Under the pieces are notes generated by a model. It was given only the letters and a program-made list of their open reading frames with translations, searched no databases and was not told the origin of the DNA. The translations under genes and the position numbers were made by a program. A stretch of DNA of 64,000 nt, from NCBI RefSeq assembly GCF_024802625.1, contig NZ_CP103371.1:3968001-4032000 (forward strand), in the 5' to 3' direction. Of this stretch, positions 37,226-45,785 are shown piece after piece. Source of the stretch: Massilia sp. H6. GTDB lineage: Bacteria; Pseudomonadota; Gammaproteobacteria; Burkholderiales; Burkholderiaceae_D. The number at the start of each line of letters is the position of its first letter. Position 1 is the first letter of the stretch.

Positions 37226-39334
37226 ATGAAATTTCGTTTGCCGAGCTTGCTGCCGCATTGGCCGCAATTACTACCCATCGCAGCCGCTACCCTGGCCGCC
37301 ACCACCGCGATGGCCGCACCGCGCGGCTTTACCGTGGAAGACCTGGTCAACATGGAACGGGTCGGCAGCCCGGCTGTGTCGCCTGATGCAAGCCGCGTCG
37401 TGTATACCGTGCGCAGCACCGACCTGGCCAAGAACCGCGGCCATACCGAACTGTGGATGGTCGACCTGCGCGCGGCCAAGCCTGCGCCGCGGCGCCTGAC
37501 CAGCCACGCTTCGAACAGCACCGACCCGGAATGGGCGCCCTCGGGCGACGCCGTCTACTTCTTGTCGAGCCGTTCGGGCTCGTCGCAGGTGTGGCGCATT
37601 CCTGTTGCTGGCGCCAAAGCCGGCGCCGGGCCGGTCAAGGTCACCGACCTGCCGCTCGACGTCGACAGCTTCCGGGTCTCGCCCACGGGCGAGCGGCTGG
37701 CGTTGAGCATGTCGGTGTTCCGCGATTGCGCCAATCTAGCATGCACCAAGGAGCGCGCCGCTGCCAAGGCCAAGGACAAGGCCAGCGGCAAGCTGTACGA
37801 CCGACTGTTCGTGCGCCATTGGGATACCTGGAAAGACCACCGCAACGCGGTGCTGTTCTCGGCGCCGCTCGACGCCAGCGGCAAGGTAAGCGCGGCGCCG
37901 GTCAACCTGTCCGGCACGCTCGACGGCGACGTGCCTTCGAAGCCCTTCGGCGACCGCGAGGAGTTCCGCTTCAGCCCGGATGGCAAGACCATCGTGTTTT
38001 CGGTGCGCCTGGCTGGCAAGACCGAAGCCTGGTCGACCAATTTCGACCTGTACAGCGTGCCCGCCACGGGCGGCGCCGCGCCTCGCAACCTGACGCCCGA
38101 CAATCCGGCCTGGGACGCCAAGGGCGTGTATTCGCCAGACGGCCGCACCCTCGCCTACCTGGCGATGGCACGTCCCGGCTTCGAGGCCGACCGCTTCCAG
38201 ATCATGTTGATGGACGTGGCCAGCGGCGACAAGCGCAAGCTGGCGGCCGACTGGGACCGCTCGCCCGGCAGCCTGCACTGGAGCGCCGACGGCAAGGCCT
38301 TGATCGTCGACGCCGAAGACCTGGGCCAGCACCGCCTGTTCTCGATCGATGTCGCGACCGGCAAGGTGGCCGCCCTGACCGACAAGGGCGCGGTCGGCGC
38401 CTTCGATGTGCGCGGCGATACCATCGCCTACACCCAGGCCAACCTGGCGTCCGGCGCGCAGCTGTACGCCATGAAGCCGGGCGCCGCGCCTGCCCAGCTT
38501 ACCGAGCTTAACAAGAAGCGCCTGGCGGACGTACGCTGGGGCCAGTACGAGCAATTCAGCTTCAAGGGCGCCAACGGCGACACGGTCTACGGTCATGTGA
38601 TGAAACCGTGGAACGCCGAGGCCGGCAAGAAATACCCGGTCGCCTTCCTGGTGCACGGCGGCCCGCAGGGCAGCTTCGGCAACGGCTGGAGCTACCGCTG
38701 GAATCCGCAGGTGTATGCCGGCGCCGGCTATGCCACCGTGTTCATCGACTTCCACGGCTCGACCGGCTACGGCCAGTCATTCACCGACTCGATCAGCGGC
38801 GACTGGGGCGGCAAGCCGCTCGAGGATCTGCAAAAAGGCCTGGACGCGGCAGTGCAGAAATTCTCCTGGCTCGACCGCGAACGCAGCTGCGCGCTGGGCG
38901 CGTCCTACGGCGGCTACATGGTGAACTGGATCGCCGGTAACTGGCCCGACGGCTTCCGCTGCCTGGTCAACCATGACGGGGTGTTCGACAACCGCGGCAT
39001 GGCCTACTCGACCGAAGAACAGTGGTTCACCGATTGGGAAAACGGCGGCGCCTACTACGCCGTGCCGCAGAACCACGAGCGCTTCAATCCGGTCAACCAC
39101 GTCAACAAGTGGAAGACGCCGATGCTGGTGATCCAGGGCGAACTCGATTTCCGGATCCCGACCGCGCAAGCCCTGTCGACGTTTACGGCGCTGCAACGCA
39201 AGGGCATCGACAGCCAGCTGCTGGTGTTCCCGGACGAGAACCACTGGGTGCTGAAACCGGCCAATTCGCTGCAGTGGCACCATACGGTGATCAACTGGCT
39301 GGACAAGCACTTGAAATCGCCAGCGCAGAAGTAA
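37226..39334 (+). CDS. S9 family prolyl oligopeptidase-like peptidase, exported
   Basis: 702 residues. A signal peptide (to about 31, TAMA/APRG) precedes a beta-propeller (about 40-430, repeats such as SPDGRTLAYLAMA) and an alpha/beta-hydrolase domain. Catalytic Ser in LGASYGGYMVNW, Asp in IQGELDFRIP and His in DENHWVL. The type resembles dipeptidyl/acylaminoacyl peptidases of periplasmic peptide breakdown. GAGG lies seven bases before the ATG. A second S9 peptidase is at 49898-51946 but is not a close copy. Confidence 0.94.
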   Translation: MKFRLPSLLPHWPQLLPIAAATLAATTAMAAPRGFTVEDLVNMERVGSPAVSPDASRVVYTVRSTDLAKNRGHTELWMVDLRAAKPAPRRLTSHASNSTDPEWAPSGDAVYFLSSRSGSSQVWRIPVAGAKAGAGPVKVTDLPLDVDSFRVSPTGERLALSMSVFRDCANLACTKERAAAKAKDKASGKLYDRLFVRHWDTWKDHRNAVLFSAPLDASGKVSAAPVNLSGTLDGDVPSKPFGDREEFRFSPDGKTIVFSVRLAGKTEAWSTNFDLYSVPATGGAAPRNLTPDNPAWDAKGVYSPDGRTLAYLAMARPGFEADRFQIMLMDVASGDKRKLAADWDRSPGSLHWSADGKALIVDAEDLGQHRLFSIDVATGKVAALTDKGAVGAFDVRGDTIAYTQANLASGAQLYAMKPGAAPAQLTELNKKRLADVRWGQYEQFSFKGANGDTVYGHVMKPWNAEAGKKYPVAFLVHGGPQGSFGNGWSYRWNPQVYAGAGYATVFIDFHGSTGYGQSFTDSISGDWGGKPLEDLQKGLDAAVQKFSWLDRERSCALGASYGGYMVNWIAGNWPDGFRCLVNHDGVFDNRGMAYSTEEQWFTDWENGGAYYAVPQNHERFNPVNHVNKWKTPMLVIQGELDFRIPTAQALSTFTALQRKGIDSQLLVFPDENHWVLKPANSLQWHHTVINWLDKHLKSPAQK

Positions 39335-39354
39335 GGATCGGCGACTGCAAAAGC

Positions 39355-39384
39355 AAAAAACCCGCTCCGAGGAGCGGGTTTTTT
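39355..39384. terminator. Bidirectional intrinsic terminator
   Basis: AAAAAA, an 8-bp GC stem (CCCGCTCC / GGAGCGGG) with a GA loop, then TTTTTT. The A- and T-runs allow action in both directions, ending the S9 peptidase transcript (+) and the pilA transcript (-), which are convergent. Confidence 0.93.
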
Positions 39385-39398
39385 AACGTGTTCCAGAA

Positions 39399-39902
39399 TT
39401 ACGGAGCGGTCGGGGTAGTTGCAGCAACCGGAGCGTTGTTCTTTTCGATCAGTTCCAGTGCCGCAGCGTGGGTGATGGTGGTGTCATTGGTCCAGGCCAC
39501 GGTGGCGTCGCTCACCTCTGGCGTCATGGTCACGGCCAGCCCATCGACACCGTCACCGATTCCGGTACCCATGGTGATGGTGATGACACCATCAGCGACG
39601 CCGACTTTGGCAACTTCTTTGGTGGCCGCGAAGGCGCCGGCGCCGGTTTCAGCAGGAATGCCGTTCTTACCGCTATCGCAATCAGCTTCCACGCCGCCGT
39701 TTTCCTGGATGCACACGCCAACTGCGGTCTTGATCGAAGAGACCGAACCCAGGGCTGCGCCGATCTTGGCCTTGACGGTGTAGTTCTGGTAAGCAGGAAT
39801 TGCCACCGCAGCCAGGATACCGATAATCGCGACGACGATCATCAATTCGATCAGGGTGAAGCCGCCTTCGGCTTTTTTGGTTTGCATTTGCTTGAAGTTC
39901 AT
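39399..39902 (-). CDS. pilA: Type IV major pilin
   Basis: 167 residues. A short positively charged leader ending in Gly, then [27 protein letters not shown]: prepilin-peptidase processing before Phe and Glu at mature position 5. The C-terminal region has a single Cys pair (VCIQENG..ADCDSG) for the disulfide region and is Thr/Ala-rich. GGAG lies seven bases before the ATG at 39902; an in-frame extension upstream to 40061 crosses the promoter and is rejected. It is transcribed from a sigma-54-type promoter, so PilS-PilR control is expected. Confidence 0.94.
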   Translation of the reverse strand: MNFKQMQTKKAEGGFTLIELMIVVAIIGILAAVAIPAYQNYTVKAKIGAALGSVSSIKTAVGVCIQENGGVEADCDSGKNGIPAETGAGAFAATKEVAKVGVADGVITITMGTGIGDGVDGLAVTMTPEVSDATVAWTNDTTITHAAALELIEKNNAPVAATTPTAP

Positions 39903-39966
39903 TTTGTATCTCCAGGTGGTGTGTCGGGTGAATTTGGGGTGCTGCTTCGTGCCACGCTTTCTTATA

Positions 39967-39982
39967 TGCAAGCGGTGTGCCA
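39967..39982 (-). promoter_or_regulatory. Sigma-54 promoter of pilA
   Basis: On the minus strand TGGCAC-N5-TTGCA, an exact match to the -24/-12 core. Transcription would start near 39955, giving a leader of about 52 bases before pilA. Sigma-54 control through PilR is established for pilA in Pseudomonas and other proteobacteria. Confidence 0.9.
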
Positions 39983-40055
39983 GCCTCAAAAATGTCGATT
40001 TTATGAGCTCGGAGATAACAAAACGGCCTGATAACGCAAGATTTTGCTTGATCGG

Positions 40056-40123
40056 TGACAAAATTTGTCAGGTTAGACGCGCAATTTTTGTCAGTACCTG
40101 TTTTTTCGTAACGTAATTTGTCA
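40056..40123 (-). promoter_or_regulatory. Array of TGACAAA boxes upstream of the pilA promoter
   Basis: On the minus strand TGACAAA occurs at 40117-40123, 40087-40093 and 40064-40070, and inverted at 40056-40062, where it makes the near-palindrome TGACAAAATTTGTCA. The boxes lie roughly 75-155 bp upstream of the -24/-12 element, the usual position for an enhancer-binding activator. TGTCA-containing boxes resemble reported PilR sites. Confidence 0.55.
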
Positions 40124-40163
40124 TGCCAGCGTGCAGGCATGCTGCTATGCCCGGCAGCGCTAG

Positions 40164-40197
40164 CCAAAAAAAAGCGGGAAGCTCGCGCTCCCCGCTT
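40164..40197 (-). terminator. Intrinsic terminator of sucCD
   Basis: On the minus strand a stem AAGCGGGGAGC / GCTTCCCGCTT with one mismatch and a GCGA loop is followed by a run of T (complement of the A-run at 40166-40173). It lies 25 bp after the sucD stop. Confidence 0.88.
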
Positions 40198-40221
40198 ATC
40201 TCAACCTAGAAGTCGCCGGTA

Positions 40222-41103
40222 TTACAGCATGGCCTTGAGCAGGCGCGCCATTTCCGACGGGTTCTTGGTGGCCTTGATGCCGCACTCTTCCATGATGTCC
40301 AGCTTGGCTTGCGCGGTATCGGCGCCGCCCGAGATCAGCGCGCCGGCGTGGCCCATGCGCTTGCCCGGAGGAGCGGTGACACCGGCGATGAAGCAGACCA
40401 CTGGCTTCTTCATGTTGTCCTTGATCCAGTAAGCAGCATTGGCTTCGTCCGGACCGCCGATTTCGCCGATCATGATGACCGCGTCGGTATCAGGATCGTC
40501 GTTGAACATGCGCATGACGTCGATGTGCTTCAGGCCGTTGATCGGATCGCCGCCAATGCCCACTGCCGACGATTGGCCCAGGCCCAGTGCGGTCAGCTGG
40601 CCGACTGCTTCGTACGTCAAGGTGCCCGAGCGCGAGACGACGCCGATGCGGCCCTTGCGGTGGATGTGACCTGGCATGATGCCGATCTTGATTTCGTCCG
40701 GGGTGATCAAGCCTGGGCAGTTCGGGCCCAGCAGCAGGGTCTTGGAGCCGGCTTTGGCCATGCGGTCCTTCAGGGCCATCATGTCACGCACTGGAATGCC
40801 TTCGGTGATGCAGATTGCCAGGTCCAGCTCGGCTTCGACGGCTTCCCAGATGGCAGCAGCCGCGCCCGCAGGCGGCACGTAGATGACCGACACGTTGGCG
40901 CCGGTGGCCGCTTTCGCTTCCGACACGTTGGCATAGATCGGAATGCCTTCGAAGTCTTCGCCGGCTTTCTTCGGGTTCACGCCAGCAACGAAGGCTTCCT
41001 TGCCGTTCGCGTAGTCGCGGCACATGCGGGTATGGAACTGACCGGTCTTGCCGGTAATACCCTGGGTGATGACTTTCGTATCTTTGTTGATCAGAATCGA
41101 CAT
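40222..41103 (-). CDS. sucD: Succinate-CoA ligase, alpha subunit
   Basis: 293 residues. Rossmann CoA-binding start ([17 protein letters not shown]), the [14 protein letters not shown] segment and [15 protein letters not shown]; the phospho-His region is in [21 protein letters not shown]. Works with SucC to make succinate and nucleoside triphosphate from succinyl-CoA in the TCA cycle. AAGGA precedes the start by eight bases. It follows sucC by 15 bp. Confidence 0.96.
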   Translation of the reverse strand: MSILINKDTKVITQGITGKTGQFHTRMCRDYANGKEAFVAGVNPKKAGEDFEGIPIYANVSEAKAATGANVSVIYVPPAGAAAAIWEAVEAELDLAICITEGIPVRDMMALKDRMAKAGSKTLLLGPNCPGLITPDEIKIGIMPGHIHRKGRIGVVSRSGTLTYEAVGQLTALGLGQSSAVGIGGDPINGLKHIDVMRMFNDDPDTDAVIMIGEIGGPDEANAAYWIKDNMKKPVVCFIAGVTAPPGKRMGHAGALISGGADTAQAKLDIMEECGIKATKNPSEMARLLKAML

Positions 41104-41118
41104 TTGTTTATTCCTTAA

Positions 41119-42288
41119 TTAGGCTTGACCAGCGGCAGCGGCGACCACGGCCTTGGCTGCATCTTCCATCGTATCGGCAGCGATGATCGGCAGACCGGAG
41201 TCAGCCAGCATCTTCTTGCCCAGGTCTTCGTTGGTGCCCTTCATGCGCACCACCAGTGGTACTTGCAGCGAGACTGCCTTCGATGCGGTGATCACGCCTT
41301 CGGCGATCACGTCGCAGCGCATGATGCCGCCGAAGATGTTGACCAGGATGGCTTTCAGGCCAGGGTTCTTCAGCATGATCTTGAATGCTTCGGTGACTTT
41401 CTCAGCCGTCGCACCGCCGCCCACGTCCAGGAAGTTGGCCGGCTCGCCGCCGAACAGCTTGATGGTGTCCATGGTGGCCATGGCCAGGCCAGCGCCGTTC
41501 ACCAGGCAGCCGATGTTGCCGTCGAGCGAGATATAGGCGAGGTCGAACTTCGATGCTTCGACTTCGGCTGGATCTTCTTCGTCCAGGTCGCGGTAGGCGA
41601 CGATTTCAGGCTGGCGGTACAGCGCGTTCGAGTCGAAGTTGAACTTCGCGTCGAGGGCGATGACCTTGCCCGAACCGGTCAGGATCAGCGGGTTGATTTC
41701 AGCCAGCGAGGCGTCGGTTTCCCAGTAAGCCTGGTACAGGCCCTTGAGCTGGGTGCGGGCATCGGCCAGCGATTCGGCAGGCACGCCGATCTTGGTCGAG
41801 ATTTCGTCGGCTTCGGCATCGAGCAGGCCAACCGATGGGTCGATCGCGATCGAGTGGATCTTCTCAGGATTGCTGTGCGCGACTTCTTCGATGTCCATGC
41901 CGCCTTCCGACGAGGCCATCAGCACCACGCGCTGCGAGATGCGGTCGGTGACCATCGAGACGTACAGTTCTTTCTTGATGTCGGCGCCTTCTTCGACCAG
42001 CAGGCGACGCACTTTCTGGCCTTCTGGGCCGGTCTGGTGCGTGATGAGCTGCATGCCCATGATCTGCTCTGCATATTCGCGTACCTGCTCGAGCGACTTG
42101 GCGACTTTCACGCCACCGCCCTTGCCGCGGCCGCCAGCATGGATCTGCGCCTTGACAACCCAGACCGGACCGCCCAGTTCTTCGGCAGCCTTGACCGCTT
42201 CGTCAACCGACATGCACGGAATGCCGCGCGGAACGGTCACTCCGAACTTTCGGAGGATCTCTTTGCCTTGATACTCATGGATCTTCAT
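41119..42288 (-). CDS. sucC: Succinate-CoA ligase (ADP-forming), beta subunit
   Basis: 389 residues. [22 protein letters not shown] start, ATP-grasp [45 protein letters not shown] with metal ligands, and [14 protein letters not shown]. It partners the adjacent sucD product. Good ribosome-binding GGGAAG precedes the start. Confidence 0.96.
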   Translation of the reverse strand: MKIHEYQGKEILRKFGVTVPRGIPCMSVDEAVKAAEELGGPVWVVKAQIHAGGRGKGGGVKVAKSLEQVREYAEQIMGMQLITHQTGPEGQKVRRLLVEEGADIKKELYVSMVTDRISQRVVLMASSEGGMDIEEVAHSNPEKIHSIAIDPSVGLLDAEADEISTKIGVPAESLADARTQLKGLYQAYWETDASLAEINPLILTGSGKVIALDAKFNFDSNALYRQPEIVAYRDLDEEDPAEVEASKFDLAYISLDGNIGCLVNGAGLAMATMDTIKLFGGEPANFLDVGGGATAEKVTEAFKIMLKNPGLKAILVNIFGGIMRCDVIAEGVITASKAVSLQVPLVVRMKGTNEDLGKKMLADSGLPIIAADTMEDAAKAVVAAAAGQA

Positions 42289-42356
42289 GCTGGCTTCCCT
42301 TCTATTGTTTACTGATTTGGAAATACGGTTGAACTACAAATGACAAACATCGAATG

Positions 42357-42932
42357 CTAACCCGCCACGGCCTTGATCGACCAGCGGGGATAGTAAGAGG
42401 CCACGGTCGGACCGTCGCTGCGCAGCGCGTGGCAACGGTCGAGCTCGAAAGGCCGTTCGGCCGAATGCGCAATGCCATTCGCGTCGGCGGCGCCGCGGGT
42501 GTCGAACACGTCGTCGGCAAAGGCCTGCAGCGCTGCGGTAGGCAGCACCTGGGCCAATTCGGTCAGGTGGGTGCAGCCGAGCACGCCTGACAGGCGGTCT
42601 TTCAGGTGCAACCGGAAATGCTTCATCAGCGACAGGCCCACCAGTTGCTTGTAGGCGGGGCCGATCGTTTCGCAATAGCCAGGATAGGGAACGGCATCGG
42701 ACGCGGCTTCGGCGTCGACGATCGTCAGGTCGCGGTCGATAGTCACGCGCAATTTGAGGTCGTGCACCGGCATGCCGCCCGGGCGGATGCCGGAGGCGAG
42801 CGGAATGTCACGGGTTTTGACGTCACGGATGCTGGCGTCCAGATCCCACAGGCCATCATCGCGCGCATAGGCTTCGACAGTGATGGCGCGCGTATGCCGG
42901 AGCGAGCGCGATACGGGAGGAGACAGGGGCAT
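42357..42932 (-). CDS. DUF2889 family protein
   Basis: 191 residues, soluble. SRSLRHTRAITVEAYARDDGLWDLDASIRDVKTRDI, PVHDLKLRVTIDRDLTIVDAEAASDA and GCTHLTELAQVLPTAALQAF are the conserved DUF2889 segments. Its function is unknown. The ATG at 42932 is used; a TTG three codons upstream is also open. It lies between recX and sucC, a place where I recall DUF2889 genes in other Burkholderiales. Confidence 0.88.
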   Translation of the reverse strand: MPLSPPVSRSLRHTRAITVEAYARDDGLWDLDASIRDVKTRDIPLASGIRPGGMPVHDLKLRVTIDRDLTIVDAEAASDAVPYPGYCETIGPAYKQLVGLSLMKHFRLHLKDRLSGVLGCTHLTELAQVLPTAALQAFADDVFDTRGAADANGIAHSAERPFELDRCHALRSDGPTVASYYPRWSIKAVAG

Positions 42933-43276
42933 AAAAACCAATGCCGCTTGCGCGGCCGTTAGTGGTGCAGCCAGTGTGCGTTGTGCACGTTATCGTAGCT
43001 TCTACGACAACAACCGCTCATGCGGCGCTGCTTAAACCACAAAAGTTTATCACACGGCGATCTAGGTTGCACTGCAACAGAGGGGTTTTCCGGCGTATGC
43101 AGCTTGATATAGCGGGGTTTCTTGCAGAGTGGTCAATGTTGCAGTGGTCGGCATGCGACTGGCGCAGCGATAGGGGACGAAGAAATGCAGAAGGCGAAAC
43201 GCGATGCAGCGTATTAATTGAAAAAGTCCAATCGATGGTGCTGCAAGCAGCGCACCCTACCGACCGGCGCCGTGGA
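42933..43276. other. Intergenic region, 344 bp, no gene seen
   Basis: This lies between recX and the DUF2889 gene, both leftward, and is less GC-rich than its surroundings. It probably carries the promoter of the DUF2889 gene. Open frames crossing it overlap recX in antisense and have no family-like features. No clear operator, hairpin or RNA was recognised. Confidence 0.55.
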
Positions 43277-43735
43277 CTAAAACGCTTCGTCTTCTGGTCC
43301 ACCTTGCATGGCAATCCGGGCCGCGCGCTGAGAAAAGCCACGCTGCAGCAAAAACCGCATCTGCTTGGCACGCTCGGCCGCATCGACAGCGATCGATCCG
43401 AACTTGCGCTGCCAGACTTCGCTTGCGCGTGTGGTCTCGCTGTCGGCCAGGCCAAGCTTGAGTTCGGCCAATGCATCGCCAGTGACGCCATGGCTTTTTA
43501 ACTCGGCCATGACCCGGCTGTTGCCGAAACGTGCAGCACGCCGGTTGATGAGCGACTCGGCGAAACGTTCCTGCGACAGCCAGTTGTTCTTTTCAAGAAA
43601 ATCCAGAAGGGCTTCCACGTCGTCGCCCTCCTCGGCATAACGCGCCAGCTTGCGTCCCAGCTCGAGCCGGCTATGCTCGCGCATCGACAGATAGCGAAGC
43701 GCGCGGCCTTTCAGGCTGAGCTGAGGTGCTGGCAT
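43277..43735 (-). CDS. recX: Recombination regulatory protein RecX
   Basis: 152 residues, all-helical, with the RecX repeats: [64 protein letters not shown], and a third helical repeat ending [15 protein letters not shown]. It inhibits or modulates RecA filaments. It is 26 bp downstream of recA, so it is probably made by read-through from the recA promoter. Confidence 0.94.
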   Translation of the reverse strand: MPAPQLSLKGRALRYLSMREHSRLELGRKLARYAEEGDDVEALLDFLEKNNWLSQERFAESLINRRAARFGNSRVMAELKSHGVTGDALAELKLGLADSETTRASEVWQRKFGSIAVDAAERAKQMRFLLQRGFSQRAARIAMQGGPEDEAF

Positions 43736-43761
43736 GTGGTGCGGGCAAGGGCTGGCGGCGA

Positions 43762-44844
43762 TTACTCGCCGACCGCCTGCAACTTGGGCTTGCCGCCGTC
43801 TTCGGCAGCCACCAGCGGCGGCGGCAGTTCGCGCACGCCCAGTGCCGAACGGACCTTGTTCTCGATTTCGCGGGCCAGTGCAGGACGATCGCGCAGGAAC
43901 TGGCGGGCGTTGTCCTTGCCCTGTCCGATGCGTTCGCCGTTATAGCTGTACCACGAGCCCGATTTCTCGACGATCTTGTTGTCGGCGCCGAGGTCCAGGA
44001 TTTCGCCTTCGCGCGACGTGCCTTCTCCATACAGGATGTCGAAGTGCGCTTCTTTGAACGGCGGCGCGATCTTGTTCTTGACGACCTTGACCTTGGTTTC
44101 GTTGCCGATTACTTCGTCACCCGACTTGATCGAACCGGTACGGCGGATGTCCAGGCGCACGGAGGCGTAGAACTTCAGCGCGTTACCGCCGGTCGTGGTT
44201 TCCGGGCTGCCGAACATCACGCCGATCTTCATGCGGATCTGGTTGATGAAGATAACCAGCGTGTTGGTGCGGTTGATCGAGCCGGTCAGCTTGCGCAGTG
44301 CCTGCGACATCAAGCGTGCCTGCAGGCCCGGGAGCGAGTCGCCCATGTCGCCTTCGATCTCGGCGCGCGGGGTCAGTGCCGCCACCGAGTCGATGACGAC
44401 CAGGTCGACCGAACCCGAACGCACCAGTGCGTCGGTGATTTCGAGGGCTTGCTCGCCGGTATCCGGCTGCGAGATCAGCAGGTCGGACAAATTGATGCCG
44501 AGTTTTTGCGCATAGCCGACGTCGAGTGCGTGCTCGGCATCGATGAAGGCGCAGGTACCGCCCAGCTTTTGCATTTGCGCGATGGTCTGCAGGGTCAGCG
44601 TGGTCTTGCCCGACGATTCCGGACCGTAGATCTCGACGATGCGGCCGCGCGGCAGGCCACCGACGCCCAGCGCGATGTCCAGGCCCAGCGAGCCGGTGGA
44701 AACAGTCTGCACCTCTTCGACCGGCGTATTGGCATCCATACGCATGACCGAACCCTTGCCGAACTGCTTTTCAATCTGCGCCAGGGCGGCGGCCAGCGCC
44801 TTGCCCTTTTCAGCGGCGTTTATTGCGGATTTTTTGTCGTCCAT
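43762..44844 (-). CDS. recA: Recombinase RecA
   Basis: 360 residues. [22 protein letters not shown] start, Walker [22 protein letters not shown] Walker B, the loop L2 region [37 protein letters not shown], and an acidic-poor C-terminus. It catalyses strand exchange and triggers LexA cleavage. Two LexA boxes lie upstream, so it is DNA-damage inducible. Confidence 0.97.
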   Translation of the reverse strand: MDDKKSAINAAEKGKALAAALAQIEKQFGKGSVMRMDANTPVEEVQTVSTGSLGLDIALGVGGLPRGRIVEIYGPESSGKTTLTLQTIAQMQKLGGTCAFIDAEHALDVGYAQKLGINLSDLLISQPDTGEQALEITDALVRSGSVDLVVIDSVAALTPRAEIEGDMGDSLPGLQARLMSQALRKLTGSINRTNTLVIFINQIRMKIGVMFGSPETTTGGNALKFYASVRLDIRRTGSIKSGDEVIGNETKVKVVKNKIAPPFKEAHFDILYGEGTSREGEILDLGADNKIVEKSGSWYSYNGERIGQGKDNARQFLRDRPALAREIENKVRSALGVRELPPPLVAAEDGGKPKLQAVGE

Positions 44845-44904
44845 GATGTACTTTCAGCTGTGGAGTAGGCAAGGTAGGGGCGCTACCGCGCAAATCAAGG
44901 TCAC

Positions 44905-44924
44905 TACTGTATATAAATCCAGTG
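44905..44924 (-). promoter_or_regulatory. LexA (SOS) box, promoter-proximal
   Basis: TACTGTATATAAATCCAGTG on the plus strand has the CTG-N10-CAG core with a TATA-rich centre, the proteobacterial LexA consensus. It is 61 bp upstream of the recA start. Confidence 0.9.
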
Positions 44925-44950
44925 GTCTTGGCAAGCCAATTCAATGCCAC

Positions 44951-44970
44951 TACTGTATATAAATCCAGTA
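44951..44970 (-). promoter_or_regulatory. LexA (SOS) box, distal copy
   Basis: TACTGTATATAAATCCAGTA, differing from the proximal box only in its last base and 46 bp away in the same orientation. The flanking CAC before and GGCAAGC after are also shared, so the repeat unit is larger than the box and arose by a tandem duplication. Confidence 0.9.
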
Positions 44971-45071
44971 GTTGTGGCAAGCGAAAATTCTGGCTGTGCT
45001 GGGCTCGCATTGTTGCGTTAAATCAAACACAATAGGGACCTGACAACGCTCCAATGCTTACAGGTGGTCCC

Positions 45072-45785
45072 ATGCGAATTTTGCTTGCCGAAGATGATAG
45101 CGTACTTGCCGACGGCCTGACCCGTTCCCTGCGCCAGTCCGGCTATGCCATCGACTGCGTCAAGAACGGCCAGGATGCCGATACGGCACTGTCGACCCAG
45201 GAGTTCGACCTCCTCATCCTCGACCTTGGCCTGCCGCGGCTGTCCGGGCTCGAAGTGCTGCGCCGCCTGCGCGCGCGCGCCTCGCTGCTACCGGTTCTGA
45301 TCCTTACCGCTGCCGATTCGGTCGAACAGCGCGTCGAAGGCCTCGACCTGGGCGCCGACGACTACATGGCCAAGCCGTTCGCCTTGTCCGAACTCGAAGC
45401 GCGGGTGCGCGCCCTCACCCGCCGCGGCGCCGGCGGCGGCCCGGCCGTGGTGCGGCACGGCCCGCTGGTCTACGACCAGGTCGGGCGCAGCGCCTATATC
45501 GACGAGCAGATGCTCGACCTGTCCGCGCGCGAACTGGGCGTGCTCGAAGTACTGCTGGCACGTAGCGGGCGCCTGGTATCCAAGGAGCAGCTGGTCGACC
45601 ACCTGTGCGAATGGGGCGAGGAAGTCTCGAACAACGCCATCGAAGTCTACGTGCACCGCCTGCGCAAGAAGCTCGAGATCGGCGGCGTGCGCATCGCCAC
45701 CGTGCGCGGCCTGGGCTACTGCCTCGAAAAATTCCCGGACACCCCGCGCGCGCCTGGCGCCGGCAGTAAAACCGTTAGCCAGTGA
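45072..45785 (+). CDS. OmpR/PhoB family response regulator (TctD/QseB-like)
   Basis: 237 residues: receiver domain (LLAEDDSVLADGL; phospho-acceptor Asp 51 in LLILDLGLP; Lys in DDYMAKPFALSELEARV) and a winged-helix DNA-binding domain (LSARELGVLEVLLARSG..VEVYVHRLRKKL-like). The ATG at 45072 follows AGGTGG. Its stop overlaps the GTG start of the sensor kinase, so it is the first gene of the four-gene unit. Confidence 0.95.
   Translation: MRILLAEDDSVLADGLTRSLRQSGYAIDCVKNGQDADTALSTQEFDLLILDLGLPRLSGLEVLRRLRARASLLPVLILTAADSVEQRVEGLDLGADDYMAKPFALSELEARVRALTRRGAGGGPAVVRHGPLVYDQVGRSAYIDEQMLDLSARELGVLEVLLARSGRLVSKEQLVDHLCEWGEEVSNNAIEVYVHRLRKKLEIGGVRIATVRGLGYCLEKFPDTPRAPGAGSKTVSQ

Noticed and set aside
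39903-40061. Upstream extension of pilA
   Set aside because: It would include the sigma-54 promoter, and the ATG at 39902 has a good ribosome-binding site and a normal short leader.
43018-43491. Minus-strand frame in the recX-DUF2889 gap
   Set aside because: Most of it overlaps recX in another frame; no family-like sequence.
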